From positions 124,001 to 188,000 of the forward strand of contig NZ_JAFIDJ010000003.1 in assembly GCF_017051705.1 (NCBI RefSeq): 64,000 nt of DNA. Reading direction: 5' to 3'. Numbering within the stretch: position 1 is the first letter of the stretch; each line of letters begins with the position of its first letter. This DNA is from Algoriphagus lutimaris. GTDB lineage: Bacteria; Bacteroidota; Bacteroidia; Cytophagales; Cyclobacteriaceae. Under the pieces are notes generated by a model. The model was not told the DNA's origin and ran no database searches. It saw only the letters and a list, made by a program, of their open reading frames with translations. The translations under genes were made by a program, and so were the position numbers. This document shows positions 1-9,082 of the stretch, piece after piece.

Positions 1-687
1 GCAAGTTATAGATTCCACGCTATTGGAGGATATCATGGCGCCAAATTGAGACGTTTTCAGGATTTAATTGATTACAGACTTTCCGGTGAGCTCAATAACT
101 TTGTAACCAAAGCTCAGGAAGGAGATTTTGATTTTTCTGGCATTCAATCATTTAATATGCTCAATACCAAATACATCATTGCTGGAAAAGCGGCCAATGC
201 AGTATTTGAAAACCCAGAAGCAAATGGACCAGCATGGATTCCTTCCAGTATTAGAAGTGTAAATTCAAATTTGGAAGAGATCACAACTCTGGGAGAAATC
301 AACACTAAAACTGAAGCAACCATTAACACTGATGAATTTGGCCAAGTTGATGCAGGAGCTGGCACCATTGAATTAATTTCCTATGCGCCAAACCATCTAA
401 CATATACTGCAAATATGAGTCAGGGAGGCTTAGCTATATTTTCAGAAATCTACTATCCTGTAGGATGGACTGCGACAATCGATGGGCAAGAATCCGATAT
501 TTTAAGAACTGATTATTTGTTAAGAGGGTTAACTATTCCTGCGGGTCAACATGAAATCGAATTTCATTTCGCCCCAAGCAGTTATACCAAAACCAAAACA
601 CCAATGATCATCTTCCAATACCTGATCATTTTAGGATTAATTGGTGGTGTATACTTCACTATAAAAGAAGAAAATGGAAGAGCCTAA
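1..687 (+). CDS. YfhO-family membrane protein, C-terminal part (5' end outside window)
   Basis: The reading frame is open from the first base, so the gene starts before the window and only about 228 codons are visible. The motif YRFHAIGGYHGAKLRR near the left edge is typical of large polytopic YfhO proteins of Bacteroidota. YfhO proteins are linked to sugar transfer onto cell-envelope polymers, but the exact substrate here is unknown. The visible part is a mostly soluble beta-rich domain (residues about 60-200) followed by one hydrophobic segment (IIFQYLIILGLIGGVYF) and a short charged tail. It overlaps the following methyltransferase by 14 bp, which suggests one transcript. The family call rests on the motif and architecture. 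Confidence 0.7.
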   Translation, partial: ASYRFHAIGGYHGAKLRRFQDLIDYRLSGELNNFVTKAQEGDFDFSGIQSFNMLNTKYIIAGKAANAVFENPEANGPAWIPSSIRSVNSNLEEITTLGEINTKTEATINTDEFGQVDAGAGTIELISYAPNHLTYTANMSQGGLAIFSEIYYPVGWTATIDGQESDILRTDYLLRGLTIPAGQHEIEFHFAPSSYTKTKTPMIIFQYLIILGLIGGVYFTIKEENGRA

Positions 688-1390
688 AGACAAAATCATT
701 AGTTACTACGACCAATTTTCCGAAAAACAGGAAAAAACAGGAATAAACTCCAGACATTTAAGTATCCTGGATAAAGTAATGGCTGCTGGTTTAAAAGAAC
801 ACCATCGCGTACTTGAAGTGGGTTGTGGCATAGGTACGGTTAGTAGCTTGATTGCAGGTCAGGTGAAAAAAGGCGAAGTGTTGGCAGTGGATATCAGTCC
901 CGAAAGTATAGATAAAGCCAAGGTGATTTGGAAGGATTTTGACAACTTGAAATTTGAAGTTTCTGACATGTCTGACTTTCACAAGGCAAAGCAGACATTT
1001 GACTTCTTCGTCTTCCCTGATGTATTGGAACACATTCCTGTGGATCAGCACCAACGTTTATTTCAAACTATTCAGGAACATTCCCATCAGGATTCTGTAA
1101 TATTTATCCACATCCCCGCACCAAGGTATTTGCAATGGATGATTCAAAACGAGCCTGAAAAACTACAGGTAATCGATCAGCCTTTGGATTCGGGAGACTT
1201 AATCAAAAGCATTACTTCCAGTGGTTTTTACCTTGAAAAAATGGAAACCTATTCCGTCTTTTTCGAAGAAAAAGATTACCAATATTTTGTCTTTAGATCG
1301 CAAAAACCTTTGGAACATTCCACTCCAAGAAACAAATGGAAAATTCTAATGGAAAGAATAAGTATCCGGTTAAGACATGGGATTAAATAA
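674..1390 (+). CDS. class I SAM-dependent methyltransferase
   Basis: A 238-residue protein with the class I methyltransferase fold. SAM-binding motif I is VLEVGCGIGTV at about residues 45-55, an acidic residue (AVDIS) ends strand 2, and FPDVLEHIP is the post-motif region typical of the Methyltransf_11/23/25 group. There is no signal peptide or membrane segment, so it should be cytoplasmic. The substrate cannot be told from the sequence. The start overlaps the end of the YfhO-like gene by 14 bp, and the end lies 7 bp before the preferred start of the FKBP gene. The three genes are probably translationally coupled, and a role in envelope or lipid modification is only a guess from this context. 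Confidence 0.8.
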   Translation: MEEPKDKIISYYDQFSEKQEKTGINSRHLSILDKVMAAGLKEHHRVLEVGCGIGTVSSLIAGQVKKGEVLAVDISPESIDKAKVIWKDFDNLKFEVSDMSDFHKAKQTFDFFVFPDVLEHIPVDQHQRLFQTIQEHSHQDSVIFIHIPAPRYLQWMIQNEPEKLQVIDQPLDSGDLIKSITSSGFYLEKMETYSVFFEEKDYQYFVFRSQKPLEHSTPRNKWKILMERISIRLRHGIK

Positions 1391-1397
1391 AGAAGAT

Positions 1398-1922
1398 ATG
1401 AAAATTAAAAACAATACAGTGGTTGGGCTTACTTACGAATTAAAGGTAAGTAAAACAGAGGATGAGATTGAATCAGCTCCTTTCTCGGTAGAGGTCAGGG
1501 ACACAGAAGATCCTTTTTACTTTCTTTTTGGTCAAAGTGGGCTTCCAAATAAGTTTGAAGAATTATTAGGAGGGCAATCCGAGGGTGAGGAATTTTCATT
1601 TACCCTTTCTGTGGAGGAAGCATATGGTGAAGCCGATGATGAATTAATCATCAACCTACCTAAATCCCAGTTTTCCGGGGAGCAGGGATTTAAAAAGGAA
1701 ATGCTTGAAGAAGGAAACTTTCTTCCATTAATGGATGAAAATGGATATCCTATGCAGGCAAAAATCTTAAAGGATTTAGGAGAGGATTTGCTACTGGACT
1801 TCAACCACCCTTTAGTCGGCTTTGATTTGCACTTTGATGGAAAAGTAATTGAAGTACGTGAAGCAACTAAAGAAGAGATAGAGCATGGACACATTCATGG
1901 AGAACATGGAACTGACCATTAG
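1398..1922 (+). CDS. FKBP-type peptidyl-prolyl cis-trans isomerase, SlyD-like
   Basis: A protein of 174 residues with a SlyD-type FKBP layout. It starts MKIKNNTVVGLTYELKV, has a G-G-Q-S-E-G-E-E-F segment where the insert-in-flap domain begins, then a VEEAYGEAD segment, and ends in a His-rich tail (HGHIHGEHGTDH) that could bind metal as in SlyD. These proteins speed proline isomerisation and act as folding chaperones in the cytoplasm. An upstream ATG at 1377 lies inside the previous gene. The ATG at 1398 is preferred because it begins the conserved domain directly. A strong hairpin terminator follows at 1948-1980. Confidence 0.85.
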   Translation: MKIKNNTVVGLTYELKVSKTEDEIESAPFSVEVRDTEDPFYFLFGQSGLPNKFEELLGGQSEGEEFSFTLSVEEAYGEADDELIINLPKSQFSGEQGFKKEMLEEGNFLPLMDENGYPMQAKILKDLGEDLLLDFNHPLVGFDLHFDGKVIEVREATKEEIEHGHIHGEHGTDH

Positions 1923-1947
1923 AATGATTCTTATTTTATTAAATATG

Positions 1948-1980
1948 AAGGGCATGAAAATTAATTCATGCCCTTTCTTT
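1948..1980 (+). terminator. rho-independent terminator after the FKBP gene
   Basis: A perfect 11-bp inverted repeat (AAGGGCATGAA at 1948-1958 and TTCATGCCCTT at 1965-1975) with a 6-nt loop is followed by a T-rich stretch. It closes the YfhO/methyltransferase/FKBP transcript. Confidence 0.85.
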
Positions 1981-2008
1981 ATTATATTTTCACAAACATC
2001 TTTGGCCA

Positions 2009-2428
2009 ATGACTAGAATATTCCTCCTTCTTTTTTTGTCTTTTATAGGGTGTACTTCTATTGATAAGAAGAAATCAATTGAAAATGAAATGATCAGCTC
2101 AAAAGCAGATGATTACTTTCGGGTAATTGAGGGTCAAGATGAAGAAATTGACACATCCTTAGTTAAAAAAGGAGAAATTCTAATCGCTTATTCGGATTGT
2201 TTAGACTGCCATAAAATTGAAAATAGAGCAAAGGGACCAGCATTTTTAGACATTTCAAAAAGGTATCCTTACCAAGAGGTTTACATAGATTTACTATCTC
2301 AAAGGATCATATCTGGAGGAAATGGATCATGGGGATATCCTGTTATGTCAGCACATCCTAATCTAAGCGTTGAAGATTCAAAGGCCATGGCTGCCTTTGT
2401 ATTGTCAATGGAAAATTTACGAGATTAA
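2009..2428 (+). CDS. small c-type cytochrome lipoprotein
   Basis: A 139-residue protein with an N-terminal hydrophobic segment ending in FIGC, a plausible lipobox with the lipidated Cys at about residue 15. One heme c site, CLDCH, lies near residue 70, and a candidate distal Met is in the GYPVMSAH segment. This is the layout of a class I monoheme cytochrome c domain, with AMAAFVLSM as the C-terminal helix. It should be tethered to a membrane on the periplasmic side and carry electrons. The partner is unknown and there is no neighbouring redox gene. It converges with the ABC ATPase gene on the other strand. Confidence 0.8.
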   Translation: MTRIFLLLFLSFIGCTSIDKKKSIENEMISSKADDYFRVIEGQDEEIDTSLVKKGEILIAYSDCLDCHKIENRAKGPAFLDISKRYPYQEVYIDLLSQRIISGGNGSWGYPVMSAHPNLSVEDSKAMAAFVLSMENLRD

Positions 2429-2486
2429 ATTTTAATCTTAAACCTCCATTAGTCAGCGGCCTGAGGATTAATCAGATATTAGATTA

Positions 2487-3446
2487 TTACTTTTTCAATA
2501 CCATGACTTTATCCTCATCAAACTGAAGATATACCCTGTCACCAATTTTAAATTTGCGGAGCGGATCATCTACTTCCCAAATTTCACCCCCATTTTTCAA
2601 CCGAACTTGCAGGCTATTAAAATGCACCAAATAACGGGTGTCCACTACATGTCCAAGCAGTGGTCCTTTGGTTCTTAACTTGACGTTGGAAGGTCTTATA
2701 TATGAGTTAAACCTATCTGGAATGAGGTTGATAGGGCTAAACAGCTGAGCAACGTACTTAGACTTAGGATGTTCACACAATTCTTGAGAAGTCCCCTGCT
2801 GAACGGTTTTCCCTTTTTGTAATATTAGGAGGTTATCTGTTAGTCTTAGTGCATCATCGAGGTCATGGGTTACAAAAACCACCGTGGTACCCAATTCCTG
2901 AAACAATTGCTTTAATTCAAAAATCAATTGATGAGTTTGAATAGTATCTAAAGAACTAAATGGCTCATCCAACAATAATAATTCAGGCTCCACACTCAAT
3001 GCCTTGGCTATGGCTACCTTTTGCTGCTGTCCTCCCGAAAGTTGCCTTGGATATCGATCCCTAAAAGCTTTTAACCCCAATAAATTCAATAGATTTTCCA
3101 CCCTGGATTTTGCATAATCCTTTTCATAATGAAGAAGCGGACGAGCAATATTTTCTTCTACTGAGGAATTGGGAAACAAATGGTAATCTTGATGTATCAA
3201 TTTGATTTCATCATAGCCAGAAACCAATTTGTGTTTGGGGTTTAAAATCAACTCTCCATCAAGATGAACCTCTCCTTCGTCTTGTATCTCTAGGCCTGCC
3301 ATAATCCTTAGCAAGGTACTTTTCCCGGATCCACTCGCTCCTACGATGGAAAGAAAATCTCCTTTATTTAACTTTAGTGAAAAATCGCTTAAGGCGGGGT
3401 TCTGGTCATAGGATTTTGACACATGTCTTACGGAAAAATAACTCAT
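2487..3446 (-). CDS. ABC transporter ATP-binding protein, Fe/spermidine/molybdate-type
   Basis: A 319-residue ATPase with all ABC motifs: Walker A GASGSGKST (about residues 36-44), Q-loop HQDYHLFP, signature LSGGQQQ, Walker B LLLLDEPFSS and the switch His in VTHDLDD. The last 80 or so residues form a small beta-rich domain like the TOBE-type regulatory domain of PotA/FbpC/CysA/ModC importers. Those ATPases energise uptake of iron, polyamines, sulfate or molybdate. No permease or binding protein lies next to it, so the substrate is unknown. Its start codon overlaps the stop of the upstream YjbR gene by 4 bp, so the two are coupled. Confidence 0.85.
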   Translation of the reverse strand: MSYFSVRHVSKSYDQNPALSDFSLKLNKGDFLSIVGASGSGKSTLLRIMAGLEIQDEGEVHLDGELILNPKHKLVSGYDEIKLIHQDYHLFPNSSVEENIARPLLHYEKDYAKSRVENLLNLLGLKAFRDRYPRQLSGGQQQKVAIAKALSVEPELLLLDEPFSSLDTIQTHQLIFELKQLFQELGTTVVFVTHDLDDALRLTDNLLILQKGKTVQQGTSQELCEHPKSKYVAQLFSPINLIPDRFNSYIRPSNVKLRTKGPLLGHVVDTRYLVHFNSLQVRLKNGGEIWEVDDPLRKFKIGDRVYLQFDEDKVMVLKK

Positions 3447-3793
3447 AGGCGTATTTCTGCCTGGATTTTCTTTGGCAGGCTGGCAAAGATAAGTTCGTAC
3501 GATTGATCTGCCAATTCAAGGATTAAAGGATCTGGAACATTCCCAGTAGTACTGACTGAATTCCATTGTTTTTTGTTCATATGATATCCAGGAGTTATCC
3601 CTTCGTATTGCTCACGCAATTCAATAGCTCTTTCAGGGTCACATTTTAGATTGATGTATTGAAATTGACTGATTGAGGTTATGGAGAATATTTTACCACC
3701 CACACGAAAGCAAAGAGCATCCTCATCAAAAGGAGTGTCTTCCGTAGTTCCAGGTTTTGATAAACAATAATCTCTATAGTAGGTTAAAGTCAT
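3443..3793 (-). CDS. MmcQ/YjbR family protein
   Basis: A 116-residue protein with the YjbR/MmcQ pattern: YYRDYCLSKPGTTEDTPFDE at the start, then FRVGGKIFSIT, NLKCDPERA, and GYHMNKKQWNSV near the end. The fold is a CyaY-like alpha/beta domain, often described as DNA-binding, but its real role is unsettled. The start at 3793 is preferred over the ATG at 3811 because family members begin close to the YYRDYC helix. It is the first gene of a two-gene unit with the ABC ATPase (4-bp overlap). Nothing else links the two functions. Confidence 0.8.
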   Translation of the reverse strand: MTLTYYRDYCLSKPGTTEDTPFDEDALCFRVGGKIFSITSISQFQYINLKCDPERAIELREQYEGITPGYHMNKKQWNSVSTTGNVPDPLILELADQSYELIFASLPKKIQAEIRL

Positions 3794-3938
3794 TAAGTTT
3801 AAATTATTCAATGAAAATAAAGAATTCGTTCTGAAACTTTACATCAATTTAAATTTAGCAAAAGACAATTTCATATTCAGCAATATTTTTGTGAGCGAAG
3901 TCACGTAAGGGTTAGGATAAAATAAACATCTTTGTTGC

Positions 3939-4829
3939 ATGGAAAAATACATCAAAGCAATTTCTGACGGCTATTATGGCTATTGGAATTATTTGGTAAA
4001 TGAAATATTAAATCCTTCTTGGCATAATTACTTCTATTGGCTCATTGGAGCCTCTTTTGTGATTTGGCTGTTGGAAGTATTTTTCCCTTGGAGGAAAAAC
4101 CAACCCATCATCCGAGAACACTTTTGGTTGGACATTTTCTACCTATTCTGGAATTACTTTCTTTTTTCCCTTGTGGCTTACAATGCACTTTCCATGGTCG
4201 CAGTAGAAGCCTTCAATGATTTCCTAGGACTATTTGGGATTACAAATACCGTTGCAATCAAAATCGATCAACTTCCTGGCTGGGTTCAATTATTCATCAT
4301 CTTCATCGTCCGAGACTTTATGCAATGGGCGATTCACATGATGTATCATCATGTCGGTTGGATGTGGGAATTCCATAAAGTCCATCACAGCACTCGAGAA
4401 ATGGGCTTTGCAGCACTTCTTCGCTACCACTGGATGGAAAACATCTTGTATAGGACACTGGAATACATCCCATTGGCCATGATTGGTGTAGGGATTACCG
4501 ATTTTTTCATTGTCCATATTTTCACCTTGGTGATAGGACAGTTAGGACATTCTAATTTATATATTCCTTTAGGGCCTTTTCGATATATTATCAATGGACC
4601 TCAAATGCATCTTTGGCACCATGCAAAAGAACTTCCTGAATCCCATCCAAATGGTTTTAACTATGGAATATCTTTAAGTCTTTGGGACTTTATTTTTAAG
4701 ACCAATTATTGGCCTTCTGATGATGAAAATCTACCTGTTGGACTTCCTGATGAAGAACACTATCCTGAAGATTTTATAGGTCAAAATATTGCTCCTTTTC
4801 AACGAATTTTTGGAAAGAAAAAAGGATAA
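3939..4829 (+). CDS. fatty acid hydroxylase/sterol desaturase superfamily membrane protein
   Basis: A 296-residue polytopic protein. The di-iron histidine clusters of the superfamily are visible: HMMYHH (about residue 132), HKVHHS (about 150), an H in LRYHWMEN, and HLWHHAKE near residue 228. Several hydrophobic segments flank them, with the His clusters expected on the cytoplasmic face. Superfamily members use O2 to hydroxylate or desaturate lipids, sterols or carotenoids. The substrate here cannot be told. The gene stands alone, upstream of an unrelated membrane protein in the same direction. Confidence 0.85.
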   Translation: MEKYIKAISDGYYGYWNYLVNEILNPSWHNYFYWLIGASFVIWLLEVFFPWRKNQPIIREHFWLDIFYLFWNYFLFSLVAYNALSMVAVEAFNDFLGLFGITNTVAIKIDQLPGWVQLFIIFIVRDFMQWAIHMMYHHVGWMWEFHKVHHSTREMGFAALLRYHWMENILYRTLEYIPLAMIGVGITDFFIVHIFTLVIGQLGHSNLYIPLGPFRYIINGPQMHLWHHAKELPESHPNGFNYGISLSLWDFIFKTNYWPSDDENLPVGLPDEEHYPEDFIGQNIAPFQRIFGKKKG

Positions 4830-4878
4830 AAAATACGACTTCTAATTTTGATCAAGTAGGACAAAGCTTTTTATATTA

Positions 4879-4905
4879 TTGGCAAAGCCATATTTATCTA
4901 TTTTG
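4879..4905 (+). promoter_or_regulatory. possible promoter of the acyltransferase-like gene
   Basis: TTG at 4879-4881 and TATTTTG at 4899-4905 resemble the Bacteroidota -33/-7 pair. The spacer is 17 nt rather than 19 and the -7 box is one base short, so this is weak. Confidence 0.3.
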
Positions 4906-4938
4906 GTTAGTTTAGGGTAAAACCCAACCTAAAACCAA

Positions 4939-6042
4939 ATGGATTCAACTTTAATCAAGTCTGGAAGGCTTGTTTCACTGGACACCTTTAGAGGTCTAAC
5001 CATGTTTTTATTAGTAGCAGAAGCTGCTTCTGTCTATCATAGTTTATTAGAGGCTTTCCCGGAACCTGGATTTTTAAATTCCTTTTTCACCCAGTTTACT
5101 CACCACCCTTGGAACGGGCTTCGATTCTGGGATTTGATCCAACCCTTTTTCATGTTTATAGTAGGCGTAGCAATGCCCTTCTCTTTGAATAAGCGGTTAG
5201 CAAATCATGAAGACCGGCCCAAAGTAACCCGACATATACTTAAAAGATGCCTATTGCTATTTCTATTTGGCACTGGACTCCATTGCATCTATGCGGGTAA
5301 GCTTGTTTTTGAACTTTGGAATGTGTTGACCCAACTTTCCTTTACAATTTTAGTAACCTACTTCCTCCTTAAAAAATCCTGGCAAATTCAATTAGGAGTT
5401 TCTATTGCCTTATTAGCCCTTACTGAAGTTCTTTACAGATTGTATAACCCAGAAGTTCCTTATGAACATGGAACAAATTTCGGCAACTATATTGACATGA
5501 TTTTGATGAGTAAGATCAATAGTGGTGGCTGGGTAGCGATCAACTGCATTCCTACAGCTGCACATACCATTTGGGGAGCTATTTGTGGAAATATCCTTTT
5601 ATCCACAAGCCTTCCGAAAGATAAGATCAAGACGTTTGTAATAGCTGGAATAATTGGCTTGATTCTAGGATATGGGCTAGACATCATCGGAATTACTCCC
5701 ATTATTAAAAGGATTAGTACCAGTTCCTTTGCCTTAGCTTCTGGTGGATGGGCTTTATTGGCCTTGGCTTTATCCTATTGGCTGATTGACATAAAAAAAC
5801 ACCAATCCAAAGCTTTTCCTTTCATCATAGTAGGCATGAACTCCATCTTCATTTACCTTTTTGCAGAAATACTTGGACATCGCTGGCTAAATAGAACCAT
5901 CGGGATTTTCACCTCAGGTTTTCTTGAACCAATTGGTTTTGGAGAACATTCATTAGCAATCATCACAGCCTTCTGTACCTTGGCTACCATGTGGGGACTT
6001 TGTTATTTTCTTTATAGAAATAAGATCTTTTTTAAGATTTAA
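4939..6042 (+). CDS. polytopic acyltransferase-like protein (DUF5009/HGSNAT group)
   Basis: A 367-residue protein with about ten membrane segments. It begins with RLVSLDTFRGLTM, the signature of the group containing heparan-alpha-glucosaminide N-acetyltransferase and bacterial NagX-like proteins. PFFMFIVGVAMPFSL is the next conserved segment. In this family a membrane-embedded His is thought to carry acetyl from cytoplasmic acetyl-CoA to an external sugar. The acceptor here is unknown. Length and layout match other Bacteroidota members. It is followed by a strong hairpin shared with the convergent gene. Confidence 0.75.
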   Translation: MDSTLIKSGRLVSLDTFRGLTMFLLVAEAASVYHSLLEAFPEPGFLNSFFTQFTHHPWNGLRFWDLIQPFFMFIVGVAMPFSLNKRLANHEDRPKVTRHILKRCLLLFLFGTGLHCIYAGKLVFELWNVLTQLSFTILVTYFLLKKSWQIQLGVSIALLALTEVLYRLYNPEVPYEHGTNFGNYIDMILMSKINSGGWVAINCIPTAAHTIWGAICGNILLSTSLPKDKIKTFVIAGIIGLILGYGLDIIGITPIIKRISTSSFALASGGWALLALALSYWLIDIKKHQSKAFPFIIVGMNSIFIYLFAEILGHRWLNRTIGIFTSGFLEPIGFGEHSLAIITAFCTLATMWGLCYFLYRNKIFFKI

Positions 6043-6051
6043 TCCTAAATA

Positions 6052-6083
6052 AAAAGGTCATCTGGAAATTCAGATGACCTTTT
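6052..6083. terminator. bidirectional hairpin terminator
   Basis: A 12-bp perfect stem (AAAGGTCATCTG / CAGATGACCTTT) with a 6-nt loop carries A-rich and T-rich flanks. It sits between convergent genes and can serve the + strand acyltransferase-like gene and the - strand SDR-ispG unit. Confidence 0.8.
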
Positions 6084-6104
6084 AACTATAGTATTCGATT
6101 AAAC

Positions 6105-6299
6105 TTAAATAAATCTTTTTAGGGTCCAAACGATCAATGCCAAAAGAAAAACAATGATGGAAATCTTATTAATCCCATGCATCATTCTCAAATTCAAATT
6201 TGATTTTTGGCTTGGATCAGGTTTTTGAAAAACCCTTACAAAGTAATTACCCACTTCACCTAACTTAAAGAATTCTTTTACTTTATTGTTTTCTGACAT
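6105..6299 (-). CDS. small conserved membrane protein (DUF6728-like)
   Basis: A 64-residue protein with a charged N-terminal half (KVKEFFKLGEVGNYFVRVF), a central LNLRMMHGINK segment, and one C-terminal membrane helix (ISIIVFLLALIVWTL). Proteins of this shape are common single-copy genes in Bacteroidota, and the call to DUF6728 is from memory of the family pattern. Function is unknown. It lies 48 bp after ispG on the same strand and before a terminator, so it is probably the last gene of the SDR-ispG transcript. Confidence 0.6.
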   Translation of the reverse strand: MSENNKVKEFFKLGEVGNYFVRVFQKPDPSQKSNLNLRMMHGINKISIIVFLLALIVWTLKRFI

Positions 6300-6347
6300 A
6301 GTTTCTGACTTTGCGTGTTCAACAGGAAAATGGAATAATAAGTTTAT

Positions 6348-8330
6348 TTAAATGGAATCCGATTCGTTCCACATCCCATCTTCTTTAATAATTTCTATTA
6401 GTTCATCCACAGCCCGTTCTGAAGGGACCGATCTTTTCATTACTTCTTTTCCTTTGTAAAGGGTTATTTTCCCTTTCCCAGACCCTACATACCCATAATC
6501 TGCATCTGCCATTTCTCCAGGTCCATTCACAATACAACCCATAATACCAATTTTCACCCCCTTCAAATGATCTGTTCTTTTTCGTATCATGGCAGTGGTT
6601 TCCTGAAGATCAAACAGAGTTCTACCACAAGATGGACAAGATATGTACTCTGTCTTGGACATTCTCGTTCTGGCCGCCTGAAGCACCCCAAAGCCGACAG
6701 AATTATGCAATTTTACTTGATCCAAAATCTCTTGACGATCCGTTTGGTTTTCTTTTTCTAAAGAAATAAATATTCCATCTCCCAAGCCATCAATCAGCAA
6801 ACCTCCTACATCGGTAGCAGCATATAACATAGTCAAATCATGATCTTGATCTGGATAGGCAATTTTAACCACTACCGGTATTTCGGTGTTTGATTCCATA
6901 AGGCTGACAAATGCACGCCTTAAAGCAGGCATCGCATGCTTATTGGAAGTTTTCAAAATCAACACCGTATCCTTCCTATCAGCAATAATAGGAATGACTT
7001 CTTCTATTTCAGTATCAAAAATTTCAAGGAAATTCAGTTCTAAATGAAAGTCAGAAGAATTGGCATATTCATCCAAATTAAATAAAGGAAACTTATTGAT
7101 TTGGTCTGATTGCTGCTTCCAGATTTCTGCATATTGAATTTCTTTCATCCCATTTGGTAACATAAACGGAATGGGATTGGAGCCTGAAAAAACAAAATCA
7201 CAACCTTGGTCATTCATTTTCCATTTGTCCAATTCTGGCAAATAGAAATGCCCGGTTTGCTTTATTTCCTTCTCCGAGATTTTCTCAATTTTAGATATAT
7301 CGGTGATTACCCTAGGAACATGATGTCCTCCAAAATTGAAAACCTCATAGGTATGCCGTTTCTCATGGTCAAAAGGATGAATAGGATACTCCTCTATTTT
7401 CTTAATTTCTGCGTGAGGAGTCCTCTTCGAATATCGATCAATCAATGCTTTGGCAACAGGCGCTTCAAATTCCGGATCCTCTGTTAAGGATACCCGAACT
7501 GTATCACCCAACCCATCTTCCAGCAAGGTGCCAATCCCTACTGCAGATTTAATTCTTCCATCTTCTGCTTCTCCTGCTTCAGTTACCCCCAAATGTAGAG
7601 GATAAGGCTTGAAGCCTCCTTCTACTAATTTTTGAACTAACAAACGATACGCCTGTACCATTACCTGTGTATTGGAGGACTTCATAGAAATGACGATATC
7701 ATGATAGTTTTCGTCTTCACAAATTCTTAAAAACTCCAGCGCAGATTCCACCATCCCCAAAGGAGTATCTCCATAGCGACTCATAATTCTATCTGATAGA
7801 GAACCATGGTTGGTGCCGATTCGCATGGCAGTACCGTGCTCTTTACAAATCTTTACCAATGGTAAAAATCGTTCTCGGATTCTATTCAACTCTTCTTGGT
7901 AGGATTCATCCGTATATTCTATGACTTCAAATTTCTTTTTATCCGCATAGTTGCCCGGATTAATTCGAACCTTCTCTACTATTTTAGCAGCAACTTCTGC
8001 CGCATTGGGAGTAAAATGTATATCTGCTACTAAAGGGGTACTATAGCCTCTTTTTCTTAGCTCGTCTTTTATATTCTTTAAATTCTCAGCCTCTTTAATA
8101 CTTGGAGCTGTAATACGAATCAATTGACACCCTGATTCAATCATACGGATGCATTGCTCCACAGATCCTTGGGTATCCATTGTATCTACGGTCGTCATCG
8201 ATTGAACTACAATGGGATTATCCCCACCGATCAATACCCCTCCTACATTGACAGGAATGGTTTTCCTTCTCGAATAGGAAGTAAGGCTATTGCAATACAA
8301 TTGATCCTGCGATTTTATTATTGGCTCCAT
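6348..8330 (-). CDS. ispG: 4-hydroxy-3-methylbut-2-enyl diphosphate synthase, long form
   Basis: This enzyme makes HMBPP from MEcPP, the penultimate step of the MEP isoprenoid pathway, using a [4Fe-4S] cluster. The N-terminal TIM barrel (about residues 20-300) starts with IPVNVGGVLIGGDNPIVVQSMT. The C-terminal domain holds the cluster ligands Cys565 and Cys568 (SCPSCGRT), Cys599 (GCIVNGPGE) and nearby Glu606. At 660 residues it is far longer than the E. coli enzyme (about 370), because of an extra domain between the two parts at about residues 320-540. This three-domain form is known in Bacteroidota, Chlamydiae and plants. It begins 2 bp after the SDR stop codon. Confidence 0.95.
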   Translation of the reverse strand: MEPIIKSQDQLYCNSLTSYSRRKTIPVNVGGVLIGGDNPIVVQSMTTVDTMDTQGSVEQCIRMIESGCQLIRITAPSIKEAENLKNIKDELRKRGYSTPLVADIHFTPNAAEVAAKIVEKVRINPGNYADKKKFEVIEYTDESYQEELNRIRERFLPLVKICKEHGTAMRIGTNHGSLSDRIMSRYGDTPLGMVESALEFLRICEDENYHDIVISMKSSNTQVMVQAYRLLVQKLVEGGFKPYPLHLGVTEAGEAEDGRIKSAVGIGTLLEDGLGDTVRVSLTEDPEFEAPVAKALIDRYSKRTPHAEIKKIEEYPIHPFDHEKRHTYEVFNFGGHHVPRVITDISKIEKISEKEIKQTGHFYLPELDKWKMNDQGCDFVFSGSNPIPFMLPNGMKEIQYAEIWKQQSDQINKFPLFNLDEYANSSDFHLELNFLEIFDTEIEEVIPIIADRKDTVLILKTSNKHAMPALRRAFVSLMESNTEIPVVVKIAYPDQDHDLTMLYAATDVGGLLIDGLGDGIFISLEKENQTDRQEILDQVKLHNSVGFGVLQAARTRMSKTEYISCPSCGRTLFDLQETTAMIRKRTDHLKGVKIGIMGCIVNGPGEMADADYGYVGSGKGKITLYKGKEVMKRSVPSERAVDELIEIIKEDGMWNESDSI

Positions 8331-8332
8331 AG

Positions 8333-9037
8333 TTAAATATCTCCTAATTGGGGTCTGATCACTAGTTCTTCAACAACAGTTTGGGGTGAAAGGTTATAAG
8401 CAGACCAAACAGATTCTGCTACGTCCTCTGCTTTCATAAATCTTTCTTCTGGCAAGTCTACTCCTTCCCAACTAGCCGTGTAGGTAGCTCCAGGAAGTAT
8501 GGAAGTCACTTTTATATGATCATTTTTCAATTCTTCTCTAAGGCATTTAGTCATTCCTAGCATGGCCCATTTAGAAATTGCGTAGCTACCTCCGTTGGCA
8601 TAAGCTGTCAGTCCTGCAATGGAGCCCATACTAAAAATATGACCACTTTTTCTAGCAACCATACCATCTATTAACGCACGAGTTAAGTAATAGGCTGAGT
8701 ACAAATTGGTATTCATCATCAGCTCAAAATTCCCTTCTGGTTCCCCTAGAATTGTTCCTTGAAGAAAAACACCCGTATTGTTCACTAACACATCAGGAAC
8801 GCCAAAAGCTTTGACCTTTTCAGCAAAATCCAATACTTCTTCTTTTTTGGATAAATCAGCTTTTACTGCCAAAACATGGATTAAAGCATGATTTTCCTCT
8901 AAAGAAACCCTCAAAGCTGCTAGCTCTTCTTCATTTCTAGCACAGGTAATCACATCAAACCCCTCGTTTGCAAAACGCTCGATAATGGCTCTTCCTATTC
9001 CTTTGGTGCCCCCTGTGACCAAGATACTTTTACTCAT
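8333..9037 (-). CDS. short-chain dehydrogenase/reductase
   Basis: A 234-residue classical SDR. The nucleotide-binding motif TGGTKGIG is at residues 8-15, the NN(T)G structural motif is VNNTGV, the catalytic Ser lies in FSMGSIAG, and Tyr/Lys lie in YAISK. It may use NADPH, since a CARNEEEL segment follows strand 2. The substrate is unknown. It resembles 3-ketoacyl-ACP-reductase-like proteins, but this is not fabG by context. It is the promoter-proximal gene before ispG, 2 bp upstream, so the two are co-transcribed. A -7 promoter element lies just upstream at 9083-9090. Confidence 0.85.
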   Translation of the reverse strand: MSKSILVTGGTKGIGRAIIERFANEGFDVITCARNEEELAALRVSLEENHALIHVLAVKADLSKKEEVLDFAEKVKAFGVPDVLVNNTGVFLQGTILGEPEGNFELMMNTNLYSAYYLTRALIDGMVARKSGHIFSMGSIAGLTAYANGGSYAISKWAMLGMTKCLREELKNDHIKVTSILPGATYTASWEGVDLPEERFMKAEDVAESVWSAYNLSPQTVVEELVIRPQLGDI

Positions 9038-9082
9038 TTATTTCGTGTTTTAATAGTTAGTATGACAACTATCTACCTTGCA

